A stretch of DNA of 64,000 bases from the NCBI GenBank assembly GCA_022820505.1, contig JAJEFK010000002.1, positions 62,001-126,000 of the forward strand. The letters run 5' to 3'. The position numbers were made by a program, and so were the translations under genes. The DNA is from Acidimicrobiia bacterium (GTDB taxonomy: Bacteria > Actinomycetota > Acidimicrobiia > Acidimicrobiales > Poriferisodalaceae). Below are positions 1 through 8,193 of this stretch, piece after piece (position 1 is the first letter of the stretch; each line of letters begins with the position of its first letter). The notes below the pieces were generated by a model. It saw nothing but the letters and a program-made list of their open reading frames with translations. It made no database searches and had not been told where the DNA came from.

Positions 1-772
1 GCACCTGCCATCCCAATCACCGGTATCGGTGACGGCGTCGGCGTCCAAGACGCTCGAGGACACGCTGGACCTGACAGCTGAGCTATGTGCATTGGGCCAT
101 CGCCCGGTGCCCCATGTCGCAGCTCGCATGGTCGCCAGCCGTGATCACCTGGAGGAACTGCTCGGCCGCATCGAAGCGATGGGCCTCAGCGAGATATTCC
201 TGGTCGGCGGCGACGTCACCTCGCCTGCGGGCCCATTCGACAGTGCCGTCGGGCTGCTCGAAGCGCTGCGCGAAGTCAGTCACTCGCTCGTTCACATCGG
301 CGTCACGTCCTACCCCGAAGGGCATGCGCTCATCACCGATGCCGTGCTGCATGAAGCGCTGCATGTCAAGCAGGTGCTGCTCGCCGAAGCGGGCATCGAG
401 GGCCACGCAGCTACCCAGATGTGCTTTCATCCCAAGGCGATCGTGGAATGGCTGGCCGCCGAGCGCGACAGCGGGTTCAACCTTCCCGTGCATCTCGGTA
501 TTCCCGGAGCGGTCGATCCGGCGCGGCTGCTGCGGATCGGCACTCGGCTGGGAGTCGGCGCGTCCCTGCGCTACCTGCGCAAGAACACCGGTGCCGTGGC
601 CCGCATGCTGCGCCCCGGGGGCTACGACCCGAGCGGGCTGGTCGACCGCATCGCCCCCCACGCGGAGCGACTCGACGTAGCTGGCCTGCACGTCTTCACC
701 TTCAACGCGATCGCCGACACCGTCGCCTGGCGCGAGACAGCGCTCGCCGAGACGTCCACACGCCGCAGGTGA
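1..772 (+). CDS. Methylenetetrahydrofolate reductase-like protein, 5' end cut by the window
   Basis: The protein resembles the MetF/MTHFR TIM-barrel family, which makes 5-methyl-THF from 5,10-methylene-THF with FAD in the cytoplasm. Visible family signs are SVTASASKTLEDTLDL followed by G-H-R-P-VPHVAARMV near the N terminus, FLVGGDV as the next strand, and a central QMCFHPKAI segment. The first in-frame start is GTG at 29, but the frame is open back to base 2 and the residues before it already match the family, so the true start probably lies upstream of the window. About 257 residues are visible, near the short actinobacterial length. The next gene starts 11 bases downstream. Class is fairly sure; the exact substrate is not. 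Confidence 0.75.
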   Translation, partial: HLPSQSPVSVTASASKTLEDTLDLTAELCALGHRPVPHVAARMVASRDHLEELLGRIEAMGLSEIFLVGGDVTSPAGPFDSAVGLLEALREVSHSLVHIGVTSYPEGHALITDAVLHEALHVKQVLLAEAGIEGHAATQMCFHPKAIVEWLAAERDSGFNLPVHLGIPGAVDPARLLRIGTRLGVGASLRYLRKNTGAVARMLRPGGYDPSGLVDRIAPHAERLDVAGLHVFTFNAIADTVAWRETALAETSTRRR

Positions 773-783
773 GAACGAGCCGT

Positions 784-1461
784 ATGAGGTTGCCGGCGGG
801 GCTGCTCGCAGCGCTCGAGATTGCGTTGCTTGCAGCGTTGGGCATTGCGCATCGCGTGTACTGGCACGGGGGCGTCGAGGTCACGTATGTGGTCTTTGCC
901 CTGTTCCTCTCGACCAATCTCGTGATCTGCTTCTGGGAGATCTGCCTCTTCTTCCGGCGCGACTACATCGAGTCGCGGATTGCCTACTGGCAGCAGGAAC
1001 GGCAGCGCACCGGCACGAGCCCGGCACTGGCGTTCCTCACGACCAAGGTTCCGCTGCGGTCGGCGTTCTCGCCGACCGTCTGGGCCGACGTGTGGGCCGC
1101 CTATTCCGTCTACGACGGCTCGTATGCCGATCGCCGCACCTACGGGTTCAACGTGGACGTGGGCAATGGCTTCATCACGGCTCTACCCACGCTGATCCTG
1201 TACGCGACGTTCACTACGGAGTTCATTTCGCCGCTCGCGGCAGGAATCCTCGGGATCATGTTCTTCTGGCAGTGGACGTATGCGACGTCCATCTACTTGT
1301 TGAGCTTCTTCATTGCGAAGCGCCACCGAGACATCAGCAGGGGCGAGGTGTACGGCATGATCCTGGGGTTCAACGCCCCCTGGATCGTGGTGCCGCTGCT
1401 GGGGCTGTACGTCTCCATCCGCCTCGTCGCCGACGGCAGCTACAGCGTCTTAGGCGGCTGA
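784..1461 (+). CDS. Conserved-looking integral membrane protein of unknown function
   Basis: A 225-residue protein, start ATG at 784, 11 bases after the MTHFR-like gene and so probably co-transcribed with it. Hydrophobic segments are visible at about residues 6-24, 32-57, 128-145, 150-175 and 190-212, giving about five membrane helices. Between helices 2 and 3 lies a long polar loop rich in aromatic residues (WADVWAAYSVYDGSYADRRTYGF). I do not recognise the family. An enzyme or sterol/lipid-binding membrane protein is possible, but nothing in the sequence proves it. Its 3' end overlaps the convergent MFS gene by 12 bases. Confidence 0.6.
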   Translation: MRLPAGLLAALEIALLAALGIAHRVYWHGGVEVTYVVFALFLSTNLVICFWEICLFFRRDYIESRIAYWQQERQRTGTSPALAFLTTKVPLRSAFSPTVWADVWAAYSVYDGSYADRRTYGFNVDVGNGFITALPTLILYATFTTEFISPLAAGILGIMFFWQWTYATSIYLLSFFIAKRHRDISRGEVYGMILGFNAPWIVVPLLGLYVSIRLVADGSYSVLGG

Positions 1462-2697
1462 AGGCGAAGCTCTGCGTCGATGCTCCGGCAGGGCGGGTGC
1501 GGGCTCTTCGGAGATGCTGAAGTGGATTGCCGCTGCCGCGACACCGAGTGCGGCTGCCAGCCACCACCACAGGTCGTATGAACCAGTGAGCTCGCGGATC
1601 TCGCCGCCGCCCCAGGAGCCGAGGAATGCGCCGATCTGGTGGGACAGAAAGACGAAGCCGAACAGCGTTCCGGCCCTGCGCACGCCGAATTGGCCCAGCA
1701 CGATGCCCGAGGTCAACGGCACGCTGGCGAGCCACACAATCCCGATCACCACGCCGAACCCGAGGGCCACGACGGGAGTCACCGGCAGCAGCACCAAGCC
1801 GGCGAAGGCCAGCGCCCGGGTGCTGTACATGATGCTCAGCAGCCGGCTCTTCGCGAACCGCATGCCCAGCGCACCAGCAGCAAACGCTCCCACGATGTTG
1901 AACAGGCCGACCAGCGACCATGACATGTTGGCGACGGCGGTATCGAGGCCGGCGTCGGTGAGCGTCTTGGGCAGATGCACGCCGATGAACGTGACGTGAA
2001 AGCCGCAGACGAAGAACGTGCAGTTGACCAGCAGGTAGTCGCGATGGCGGGCCGCCCTCGCCAGCGTTGTCAAGAGCGACTCGTCGTCCTGCGGTGGCAT
2101 TTCGACGACCTCGGCAGGGCCGGATCGGGTGCGCAACGGCCCGACGAACAACCCGATGGACACCGTCACGACGGCCAAGACGGTCAGTGCACTCCGCCAG
2201 CCGAAAGCGCTGATGACCGCGCCGGTCAGCGGCACGAGCACGAAGTGTCCGAGCGAGCCGCAGGCGGTGGCCACGCCCAGCGCCATCGAGCGACGGTGGG
2301 GGTCCACCAACCGGCTCATCGAAGAGAGCACGACCGCGAACGACGCTGCAGACATGCCGAGGCCGACGATCACACCGCCGCCGAGATGCAGCCCAGCGGG
2401 TCCGTTGGCTGCTCCCATCACCAGCAGGCCCCCCGCATAGGCGATAGCGCCCACGAGCAGCGTGCGCGCTGCGCCGAATCGATCGGCGATGGTGCCCGCA
2501 AGCGGCTGGCCCAGGCCCCACACGAGGTTCTGCAGCGCTACGGTCAGTCCGACCGTGCCGATGCCCACGTCGAGTGCTCGATCGATGGCGTCGGGGAACA
2601 GACCCATGGTGGCCCGCACACCCAGCGTCAGCGCCGTGATGATGCTCCCGGTGATCAGGATCGGCGCGATCGAGGTCTTGCCAGTCCCGGGGTGCAC
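1450..2697 (-). CDS. Major facilitator superfamily transporter
   Basis: A 415-residue inner-membrane carrier with about 12 hydrophobic helices. The loop after helix 2 reads GLGQPLAGTIADRFGAART, the family's G-x3-D-R-x-G-x-R signature. A second R-F loop (GMRFAKSRLL) sits in the C-terminal half, and the long central loop (about 195-225) is charged, as expected between the two six-helix bundles. Overall it resembles the oxalate/formate or monocarboxylate antiporter branch, but the substrate cannot be read from sequence. It is convergent with the preceding membrane-protein gene, overlapping it by 12 bases, and lies downstream of the dehydrogenase gene on the same strand. Confidence 0.8.
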   Translation of the reverse strand: MHPGTGKTSIAPILITGSIITALTLGVRATMGLFPDAIDRALDVGIGTVGLTVALQNLVWGLGQPLAGTIADRFGAARTLLVGAIAYAGGLLVMGAANGPAGLHLGGGVIVGLGMSAASFAVVLSSMSRLVDPHRRSMALGVATACGSLGHFVLVPLTGAVISAFGWRSALTVLAVVTVSIGLFVGPLRTRSGPAEVVEMPPQDDESLLTTLARAARHRDYLLVNCTFFVCGFHVTFIGVHLPKTLTDAGLDTAVANMSWSLVGLFNIVGAFAAGALGMRFAKSRLLSIMYSTRALAFAGLVLLPVTPVVALGFGVVIGIVWLASVPLTSGIVLGQFGVRRAGTLFGFVFLSHQIGAFLGSWGGGEIRELTGSYDLWWWLAAALGVAAAAIHFSISEEPAPALPEHRRRASPSAA

Positions 2698-2730
2698 CGG
2701 ATCAGGGTATGGCTGGGGTCCGATGCTTGC

Positions 2731-3945
2731 TCAGCGGGAGTTGATCTGCCGGACGCCGTACACCGCTTCCATCTCGCCCAGCTCGCTCAGCACCTTGCGT
2801 GACGGCCGGCGAGACACCCGGATGGTGGCCACCGCAGCGTGGTGCTTGGGACCGGCCAAGATCTCATTGCGCATCTGCAGCACGTTGATGCCGCTGGCAC
2901 GCAAGGCCATGAGGATCCCCGCCAGCACGCCCACCTGATCGCGGTGACGGACGACGATGGTGCTGCGACCCAATGGCCGCTCAGCGCGGTTGACACAGTT
3001 GACCACATCTCCTGCAGTGAATGCCTCGAGCACCTCGACGACACCATCAGCGATGTCTTCGGAGGCCTGCACCGTGGACGCGCCGACGTGATGCGTGCCA
3101 GTGACCCGCGGGTGGGACGCCAGCGGCGAATGCCAGTCTGGGTCGGCGTCGGGCGGTTCCCCGCGGAACACATCGAGTCCTGCCCGCATCCCTCGCTCGT
3201 CCAGGGCGCGCAGCAACGCCTCCTCGTCCACGATCTCGCCACGGGAGGTGTTGAGCAGGATCGCCTCGTCCGGCATCTTCGCCAGGAACTCGGCATCGAC
3301 AAGTCCGCACGTCTCGGGCGTGGCGGGCAGATGTACCGAGACGATGTCGGCGCCTGCCAGCAGGCTGTCCCAGTCGGGATGGATCTCGATCTCGAGTTGC
3401 TTCATTTCAGCCAGCAGGCTCGCGGAGCGATCCGAGCGGTACAGCGCCGAGAGCTCGATGCCGAATGCCGCAGCGCGATGGGCGACCTCGATGCCAATGG
3501 CGCCCATTCCCACGATCGCCATCCGGCGGCCTTTCAGACCTGTGGCTCCCATGTACTGGGACTTGTTCCAACGGCCCTCATGCAGGTCTGACGTGGCATC
3601 GGGGATCTGCCGGTCCACCGCCAGCAGCAAGCCCATGGTCAACTCGGCGACAGCCACGGCGTTTCGGCCGGGCACATTGCAGATGTATATGCCGTACTTG
3701 CTGGCTCCGTCACAGTCGATTGTGTCGGTGCCGGCACCGGCTCGCAGCACCATGCTGAGCCGGTCGGCGGCCTTGAATACCGTGCGCTTCACTTCGGTGC
3801 TGCGCACCACAAGAACCTCGATGCCCTCGATGTGGTCGGCAAGATCGTCCGCCGTCAGCTCGGGCTTGACGATGCACTCATGGCCCGCCGCTTCGAGCCG
3901 GCCCAATCGTCCGGTGTCGATCTTGTCGGCAAACAGAATGCGCAT
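2731..3945 (-). CDS. D-3-phosphoglycerate dehydrogenase-like 2-hydroxyacid dehydrogenase with ACT domain
   Basis: A 404-residue NAD-dependent D-2-hydroxyacid dehydrogenase of the SerA type, the first step of serine synthesis (3-phosphoglycerate to 3-phosphohydroxypyruvate). Visible are the Rossmann loop VGMGAIG, the catalytic Arg in LNTSRGEIVDE, the Glu in VFRGEPP and the His in THHVGAST. Residues from about 330 form an ACT-like tail (VVRHRDQVGVLAGILMAL). The frame is open 63 codons further upstream, but ATG at 3945 begins the family's MRILFADK strand, and longer starts would run into the neighbour. It shares strand with the erythronate-dehydrogenase-like gene, 121 bases away, so a role with a related C4 acid cannot be excluded. 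Confidence 0.85.
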   Translation of the reverse strand: MRILFADKIDTGRLGRLEAAGHECIVKPELTADDLADHIEGIEVLVVRSTEVKRTVFKAADRLSMVLRAGAGTDTIDCDGASKYGIYICNVPGRNAVAVAELTMGLLLAVDRQIPDATSDLHEGRWNKSQYMGATGLKGRRMAIVGMGAIGIEVAHRAAAFGIELSALYRSDRSASLLAEMKQLEIEIHPDWDSLLAGADIVSVHLPATPETCGLVDAEFLAKMPDEAILLNTSRGEIVDEEALLRALDERGMRAGLDVFRGEPPDADPDWHSPLASHPRVTGTHHVGASTVQASEDIADGVVEVLEAFTAGDVVNCVNRAERPLGRSTIVVRHRDQVGVLAGILMALRASGINVLQMRNEILAGPKHHAAVATIRVSRRPSRKVLSELGEMEAVYGVRQINSR

Positions 3946-4066
3946 CGGCGTCACCGCTAGGACAGGGTGTGCGGTCACAGCGCCGCCGCAGCAGCCGCCG
4001 GGACATATACCCGCATGTTCAGCCAGTGTGCCAAATGCGCGACCCTGCGCGGTGCCACTGGTTGGC

Positions 4067-5026
4067 TCAGCCGGAAGCGAGGTCGTCTTCGATGTAGGCG
4101 CGGATGATGTCGTCGTAACTGCGATCAGGCACAAAGCCCAGATCCAGAGCTCGCTGAGTGTCGAATCGTTCGGGCCACCCGCCGACGATGTCTGCGATGA
4201 CCGGGTCTGGTGCCTCGACGATCAAGGATGCTGCGTCGGGTCCGGCGACACGAGCGAGCGCGTCGACCTGCTCGCCGACGGTCACCGACACGCCGGGCAT
4301 AGTGATGTTGCGTCGTGCTCCCACGGCCGCACTGTCGAGTTCTGCGGCGTGAACCATGTACTCGACCGCCGTACGGGGGCTGGCATGGCTGTGGCGCACG
4401 TCCCTGGATACGGGCAGCTCCGCATGCGCCCCATCCAATGGTTCGCGGACAATGCTGCTGAAGAAACCGGAGGCAGCGGCATTGGGCGAACCCGGGCGAA
4501 CGCTGATGGTGGGCAGTCGAATGCCGATGCCGTCGAAGAAACCTCGGCGGCTGTAGTCGGCGAGGAGCGCTTCGGCCACCATCTTCTGCGTGCCGTAGGA
4601 GGTGAGCGGCGTCAGGTGGAAATCGTCGGGAATGAGGTCGGGCAGCGGCGCACCGAACACCGCTATCGATGACGTGAACACGACCCGTGGGGTCCCCTCT
4701 GCGCAGCGCAGCGCATCGAACAGCGCTCGGGTGCCGTCGATGTTGACGGCCATGCCCTTGTCGAAATTGGCCTCGGCTTCACCCGATACGACGCCGGCAA
4801 GGTGAAAGATCACATCCGGCACTGGTCTCAGCAGCTTCGCTGCCACCCCGTGCTCGCAGAGGTTGCCGACATGTGAGCAGCAGATCGCGGCCTCAGTCGG
4901 GCACTCGATGATGTCGATGAGATCGATCCGGTCGATCGAGTCTCCCCGTAATGTGCCCACATCCACCAATCGCTTGGTCAGCTTGCGGCCGAGCATCCCC
5001 GCGGCTCCGGTGATCAGCACGTGCAT
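4067..5026 (-). CDS. denD: D-erythronate dehydrogenase-like SDR epimerase/dehydratase
   Basis: A 319-residue extended short-chain dehydrogenase. The N-terminal NAD loop is LITGAAGMLG. The catalytic residues are in VFTSSIAVFG and SYGTQKMVAE (Ser, Tyr-x3-Lys). Several stretches typical of DenD are visible: HLAGVVSGEAEANFDKG, RLPTISVRPGSPNAAASGF, and a REPLDG loop. DenD oxidises D-erythronate to 2-oxo-tetronate. Its usual partners, an OtnK-type kinase and an OtnI/OtnC enzyme, are not in the window, so the pathway here is unproven. The next gene on this strand is a phosphoglycerate-dehydrogenase-like enzyme. Confidence 0.8.
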   Translation of the reverse strand: MHVLITGAAGMLGRKLTKRLVDVGTLRGDSIDRIDLIDIIECPTEAAICCSHVGNLCEHGVAAKLLRPVPDVIFHLAGVVSGEAEANFDKGMAVNIDGTRALFDALRCAEGTPRVVFTSSIAVFGAPLPDLIPDDFHLTPLTSYGTQKMVAEALLADYSRRGFFDGIGIRLPTISVRPGSPNAAASGFFSSIVREPLDGAHAELPVSRDVRHSHASPRTAVEYMVHAAELDSAAVGARRNITMPGVSVTVGEQVDALARVAGPDAASLIVEAPDPVIADIVGGWPERFDTQRALDLGFVPDRSYDDIIRAYIEDDLASG

Positions 5027-5086
5027 CGGGCGAACCTCACTTCGGACATGTCCCAGACGATTCCGCCGTTGCCGAGCCGTGGCGTG

Positions 5087-5449
5087 CTATAGCAGCTGCC
5101 CGAAGTCGAGAACGAGCAGGATCACCAGCAGCACGATGATCCCGACGTTGAGCGCGCTGACCGGCCATTTCCAGCGGTGATCGGAGTGCCAGTGCCGCTT
5201 GATGCTCGCGATGTTCGCCCACAGTGCAATCAGCGAGATAGGTATGCCCACCGCGGGCCCCACACCCGGTGCCAGCCCGATGAAAGGCGCCACGAACGGC
5301 AGGATCACGTACGCCAGCGTGCAGCGAATGGCCGAGATCAGGATGGAGAATCGCAGCGTGCGCGCGGATGCTTCTTCGAGCTCCGAAGCTGCAGCGGCGG
5401 TGTCTGTCACGGCGGTCCATTCTCGCAGCAGCGAGCTGCGAAGGTGCAC
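5087..5449 (-). CDS. Small membrane protein, unknown function
   Basis: A protein of up to 120 residues with two or three hydrophobic segments (about 33-55, 61-80 and 97-118) and a charged HWHSDHRWKW loop between the last two. Two starts compete: the ATG at 5449, and a GTG at 5410 that opens VTDTAAAASELEEASART and gives 107 residues. The first 13 residues of the longer form look less protein-like. I do not recognise the family. It lies on the minus strand upstream of the DenD-like gene, 60 bases away, and is divergent from the CoA transferase. Confidence 0.5.
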   Translation of the reverse strand: MHLRSSLLREWTAVTDTAAAASELEEASARTLRFSILISAIRCTLAYVILPFVAPFIGLAPGVGPAVGIPISLIALWANIASIKRHWHSDHRWKWPVSALNVGIIVLLVILLVLDFGQLL

Positions 5450-5549
5450 TGCGAAGATCCGGCCGATCTGCCGTCGTGCGGGGGCATCGGCGAGTGCTCA
5501 GTACCATCGTCACCAATTGCTGTGAGACCACTGTGACCAAGGGGAAACC

Positions 5550-6740
5550 ATGGCCGGCGCACTCGATGGAGTACGAGTTCTGGATCTGTCCACGCTGGTG
5601 CAGGGACCGCAAGCAGCAGCCATGCTGCACGGTCTCGGCGCCGAGGTGATCAAGATCGAACTGCCCCAAGTCGGCGACGTGGGCCGCCACGTCGACGTCC
5701 TCGAGGACTATGGCCACTCGTCGGTCTACATCGCGTGCAACCGTGGCAAGCGCTCGGTGGCACTCGACTTGCGTGTCGACGCGGGCAAGGAGGCCTTTCT
5801 GAAGCTGGTCGAGACCTCCGACGTGGTGCTCTCGAACTTCAAGCCAGGCACGCTCGACGAGTGGGGCCTGGGCTATGACGATCTCGCAGCCGTGAATCCG
5901 GGCATCATCTGGGCGGCGGGCAGCTTCTTGGGTCCCTACGGTCCGGAGGCGGATCGTGAGGGCGCCGACATCGCTGGGCAGGCCTCCGGCGGCGTCATCG
6001 CCTCGAGCGGTTTTGACGGCGGACCGCTGTCGACCTATGGAGCGCTCGTCGCCGACCATTGCGGCGCGCAGAACCTGCAAACGGGGATTCTTGCTGCGCT
6101 GTACGCCCGCGAACGCACGGGCCGGGGGCAGCGGGTCGATGTGAGCCTCCTCGGCGGACAGATCTGGCTGCAAGCCGTGGAGTACACCCACTTGCTGCTG
6201 ACCGGTGAGGAAGCAGGCCGGTCCAATGGCGGGCATCCGTTGGTGCACGCGTTGTACGGCGTGTTCCCCACCTCCGACGGCGCCATCGCCATGGCGGGCT
6301 GCCCCGAGCATCTGTGGCCGGGCATGTGCCGGGCCATCGAACGGCCCGACCTTGAAGACCATCCGCAGTGGAATGCCTACTTCGTGCCTCGGGAGGTAGC
6401 ACTGGAGCTGCGTGCGTTCTTCGCAGAGGTGTTCGCCACCCGTTCCACCGAGGAATGGTCCAAGCGGCTCGAAGCCGAAGAACAGCGCTTCTGCGCCGTG
6501 CGCAGCCACTCAGAGGTGGTGGCCAATGAGCAGCCGTACGCGAACGGCTATCTGGTCAAGGCCGACCATGACGAGTGGGGCACGCAGACCTGGGTGGGCT
6601 GCCCCATCACCATGTCGGACACGCCCACGCGACCTGGTATCGATGTGGCCGAGCTGGGCCAGCACACCGAAGAGGCGCTGCTCGAGGCCGGCGCCGAGTG
6701 GGAACAGCTCGAAGCGTGGCGCGAGGCTGGCGCCTGGTAG
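5550..6740 (+). CDS. CaiB/BaiF family III CoA transferase
   Basis: A 396-residue cytosolic enzyme that moves CoA between carboxylic acids. Family signs are the N-terminal GVRVLDLSTLVQGP, the GAEVIKIELP strand, NRGKRSVALDL, and REGADIAGQASGG, which carries the Asp expected to form the acyl-aspartyl intermediate. RGQRVDVSLL follows as usual. ATG at 5550 is preceded by an AAGGGGAAACC ribosome site. The acid handled is not predictable; carnitine, formate/oxalate, succinate/mesaconate and 2-methylacyl-CoA racemase relatives all share this fold. It is convergent with dihydroorotase, with a strong inverted repeat between them. Confidence 0.88.
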   Translation: MAGALDGVRVLDLSTLVQGPQAAAMLHGLGAEVIKIELPQVGDVGRHVDVLEDYGHSSVYIACNRGKRSVALDLRVDAGKEAFLKLVETSDVVLSNFKPGTLDEWGLGYDDLAAVNPGIIWAAGSFLGPYGPEADREGADIAGQASGGVIASSGFDGGPLSTYGALVADHCGAQNLQTGILAALYARERTGRGQRVDVSLLGGQIWLQAVEYTHLLLTGEEAGRSNGGHPLVHALYGVFPTSDGAIAMAGCPEHLWPGMCRAIERPDLEDHPQWNAYFVPREVALELRAFFAEVFATRSTEEWSKRLEAEEQRFCAVRSHSEVVANEQPYANGYLVKADHDEWGTQTWVGCPITMSDTPTRPGIDVAELGQHTEEALLEAGAEWEQLEAWREAGAW

Positions 6741-6770
6741 CTGCAGAGCCTCCAGCTGTCTCTGCAGCTA
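6738..6770. terminator. Inverted repeat between convergent genes, likely bidirectional terminator
   Basis: TAGCTGCAGAG at 6738-6748 is perfectly complementary to CTCTGCAGCTA at 6760-6770, an 11-bp stem with an 11-base loop. It begins at the stop codon of the CoA transferase and lies about 20 bases past the stop of pyrC. There is no T-run on either side, so it may act as a factor-assisted or RNA-stabilising hairpin rather than a classic intrinsic terminator. Confidence 0.5.
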
Positions 6771-6790
6771 GGGCATCTGTGCGTTGCCGG

Positions 6791-8092
6791 TCACACGCCC
6801 AGTTCGTTGTCGGCCACAACGGGATTGCCTGCCAGCACTGTGTGACGCACACGGCCGGTCAGCGTGCGGCCGGCCCAGGGCGAGTTCAGGCTGCGCGATT
6901 GCAGTTCGGCGGCGCGCACTGTCCAGATCTCGGTTGGGTCGAACACGGTGACGTTGGCGAGGCTGCCGGGGCGGATCGGCTGGCCGTGATCAGTAATGCC
7001 TGCGATGCGGGCGGGTGCCGTCGAGACCACTTCCACGAAGCGCTCCGGTGACATCTGACCGGTAGCGACGAACTCCGACCACACCACTGGCGCCATCGTC
7101 TCCACACCGATCATTCCTGGCGGGGCATCGGCCAGCGGCCGATCCTTCAGCGAGGGATGGTGGGGGGCGTGGTCGGTCGCGACGGCATCCAGCGAGCCGT
7201 CGACAATGCCCTGGCGAAGCGCCGCCACGTCATCGGCCAACCGCAGCGGCGGGTTCATCTTGCCTGTCGTGCCGAGCCGCTCGACGTCATCCTCAGTGAG
7301 CACCAAGTGTTGGGGGGTGACCTCCGCCGTCACCGCCACTCCGTCTCGTTTGGCCCGGGCAACCAGATCCATGGCCGCGGCAACCGAGAGATGCAACACG
7401 TGGTAGCGACCTCCTGTCCGCCGGGCGAGCTCGATGTCCCGGTGGACCACCGAGACCTCTGCCTCGGCAGGCCGCCCACGTAGTCCGAGTCGGTTGGCCA
7501 CAGCGCCGGCGTTGACGACTCCCCCGGCGACCATCGCGGGGTCTTCCGCATGCTGGCTGATCACTGCGCCGGGCAGCCGCACGGTTGCCGCGAGAGCGGC
7601 TTCCATCAGCGTTTCGTCAGCCAGGCAGTCGCCGTCGTCGGTGAACACGCGCACGCCTGCCTCATACAACGCTGCCAGATCAGCGAGCTGCTCCCCCGCT
7701 CGTCCTGCAGTGATAGCCGCCGATGTCCGGACATCGCACGGCACACCGGCGGCCAGGGCGAGCACCTCGTTGACCATGTCGGGAGTGTCGATCGGCGGGT
7801 TGGTGTTGGGCATGATCACGCAGGCCGTCACACCGCCCATCGCCGCCCCTGCGGCGCCGGAAGCCATGTCCTCGCTGTCGGTGGCGCCCGGCGTACGGAA
7901 GTGGACCTGGATGTCCACAAATCCGGGCATGACCCATGCATCCGAGGCGTCCAGCGTTCGCTGCACCATCGGGGCCTCCCCGGCGGGCACCACCGCTGCG
8001 ATGTGCCCACCCTCGATGACGACATCGACGGGTTCAGCGGCCTCAGCGGGTGCTGCCAATCGACCCCCCAAGATCGCCAGATCTGCAGCCAT
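6791..8092 (-). CDS. pyrC: Dihydroorotase (type I), with a His-to-Gln change in the HxH metal motif
   Basis: A 433-residue amidohydrolase that closes carbamoyl-aspartate to dihydroorotate in pyrimidine synthesis. Recognised parts are MPGFVDIQVHFRTPG (normally D-x-H-x-H-x-R), MGGVTACVIMPNTNPP, FTDDGD, SQHAEDP, YHVLHLS, the GKMNPPLR segment and ATDHAPH with the catalytic Asp. The first His of the metal pair is Gln here; the other visible metal and substrate residues are kept. No other pyr gene is nearby, so activity rests on sequence alone. An allantoinase or hydantoinase role is less likely given the N-P-P-L-R and TDHAPH segments. It is divergent from the PhyH gene. Confidence 0.85.
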   Translation of the reverse strand: MAADLAILGGRLAAPAEAAEPVDVVIEGGHIAAVVPAGEAPMVQRTLDASDAWVMPGFVDIQVHFRTPGATDSEDMASGAAGAAMGGVTACVIMPNTNPPIDTPDMVNEVLALAAGVPCDVRTSAAITAGRAGEQLADLAALYEAGVRVFTDDGDCLADETLMEAALAATVRLPGAVISQHAEDPAMVAGGVVNAGAVANRLGLRGRPAEAEVSVVHRDIELARRTGGRYHVLHLSVAAAMDLVARAKRDGVAVTAEVTPQHLVLTEDDVERLGTTGKMNPPLRLADDVAALRQGIVDGSLDAVATDHAPHHPSLKDRPLADAPPGMIGVETMAPVVWSEFVATGQMSPERFVEVVSTAPARIAGITDHGQPIRPGSLANVTVFDPTEIWTVRAAELQSRSLNSPWAGRTLTGRVRHTVLAGNPVVADNELGV

Positions 8093-8137
8093 CGCCTCAC
8101 CCTAAGCAACGAGCCATCACGGCGGGCGCTGCACCAT

Positions 8138-8149
8138 CGCACGTGCGAC
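8138..8149. promoter_or_regulatory. 12-bp perfect palindrome in a divergent promoter region
   Basis: TCGCACGTGCGA is its own reverse complement and sits in the 101-base gap between divergent pyrC and PhyH genes, about 45 bases from each start codon. That is a typical place for an operator, but a 12-bp palindrome in GC-rich DNA can also arise by chance, and no second copy was noticed. Confidence 0.25.
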
Positions 8150-8193
8150 CCTGCACACAGAATGGAGAGCAGGTCGCCCGGTACCGTTTGGGC

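Noticed and set aside
3095..4672. A 525-codon plus-strand open frame
   Set aside because: It lies antisense to the SerA-like and DenD-like genes and its translation is Ser/Arg/Pro-rich with no motif, typical of shadows in GC-rich DNA.
5037..6509. A 490-codon minus-strand open frame
   Set aside because: Antisense to the CoA transferase, low-complexity translation, no ribosome site.
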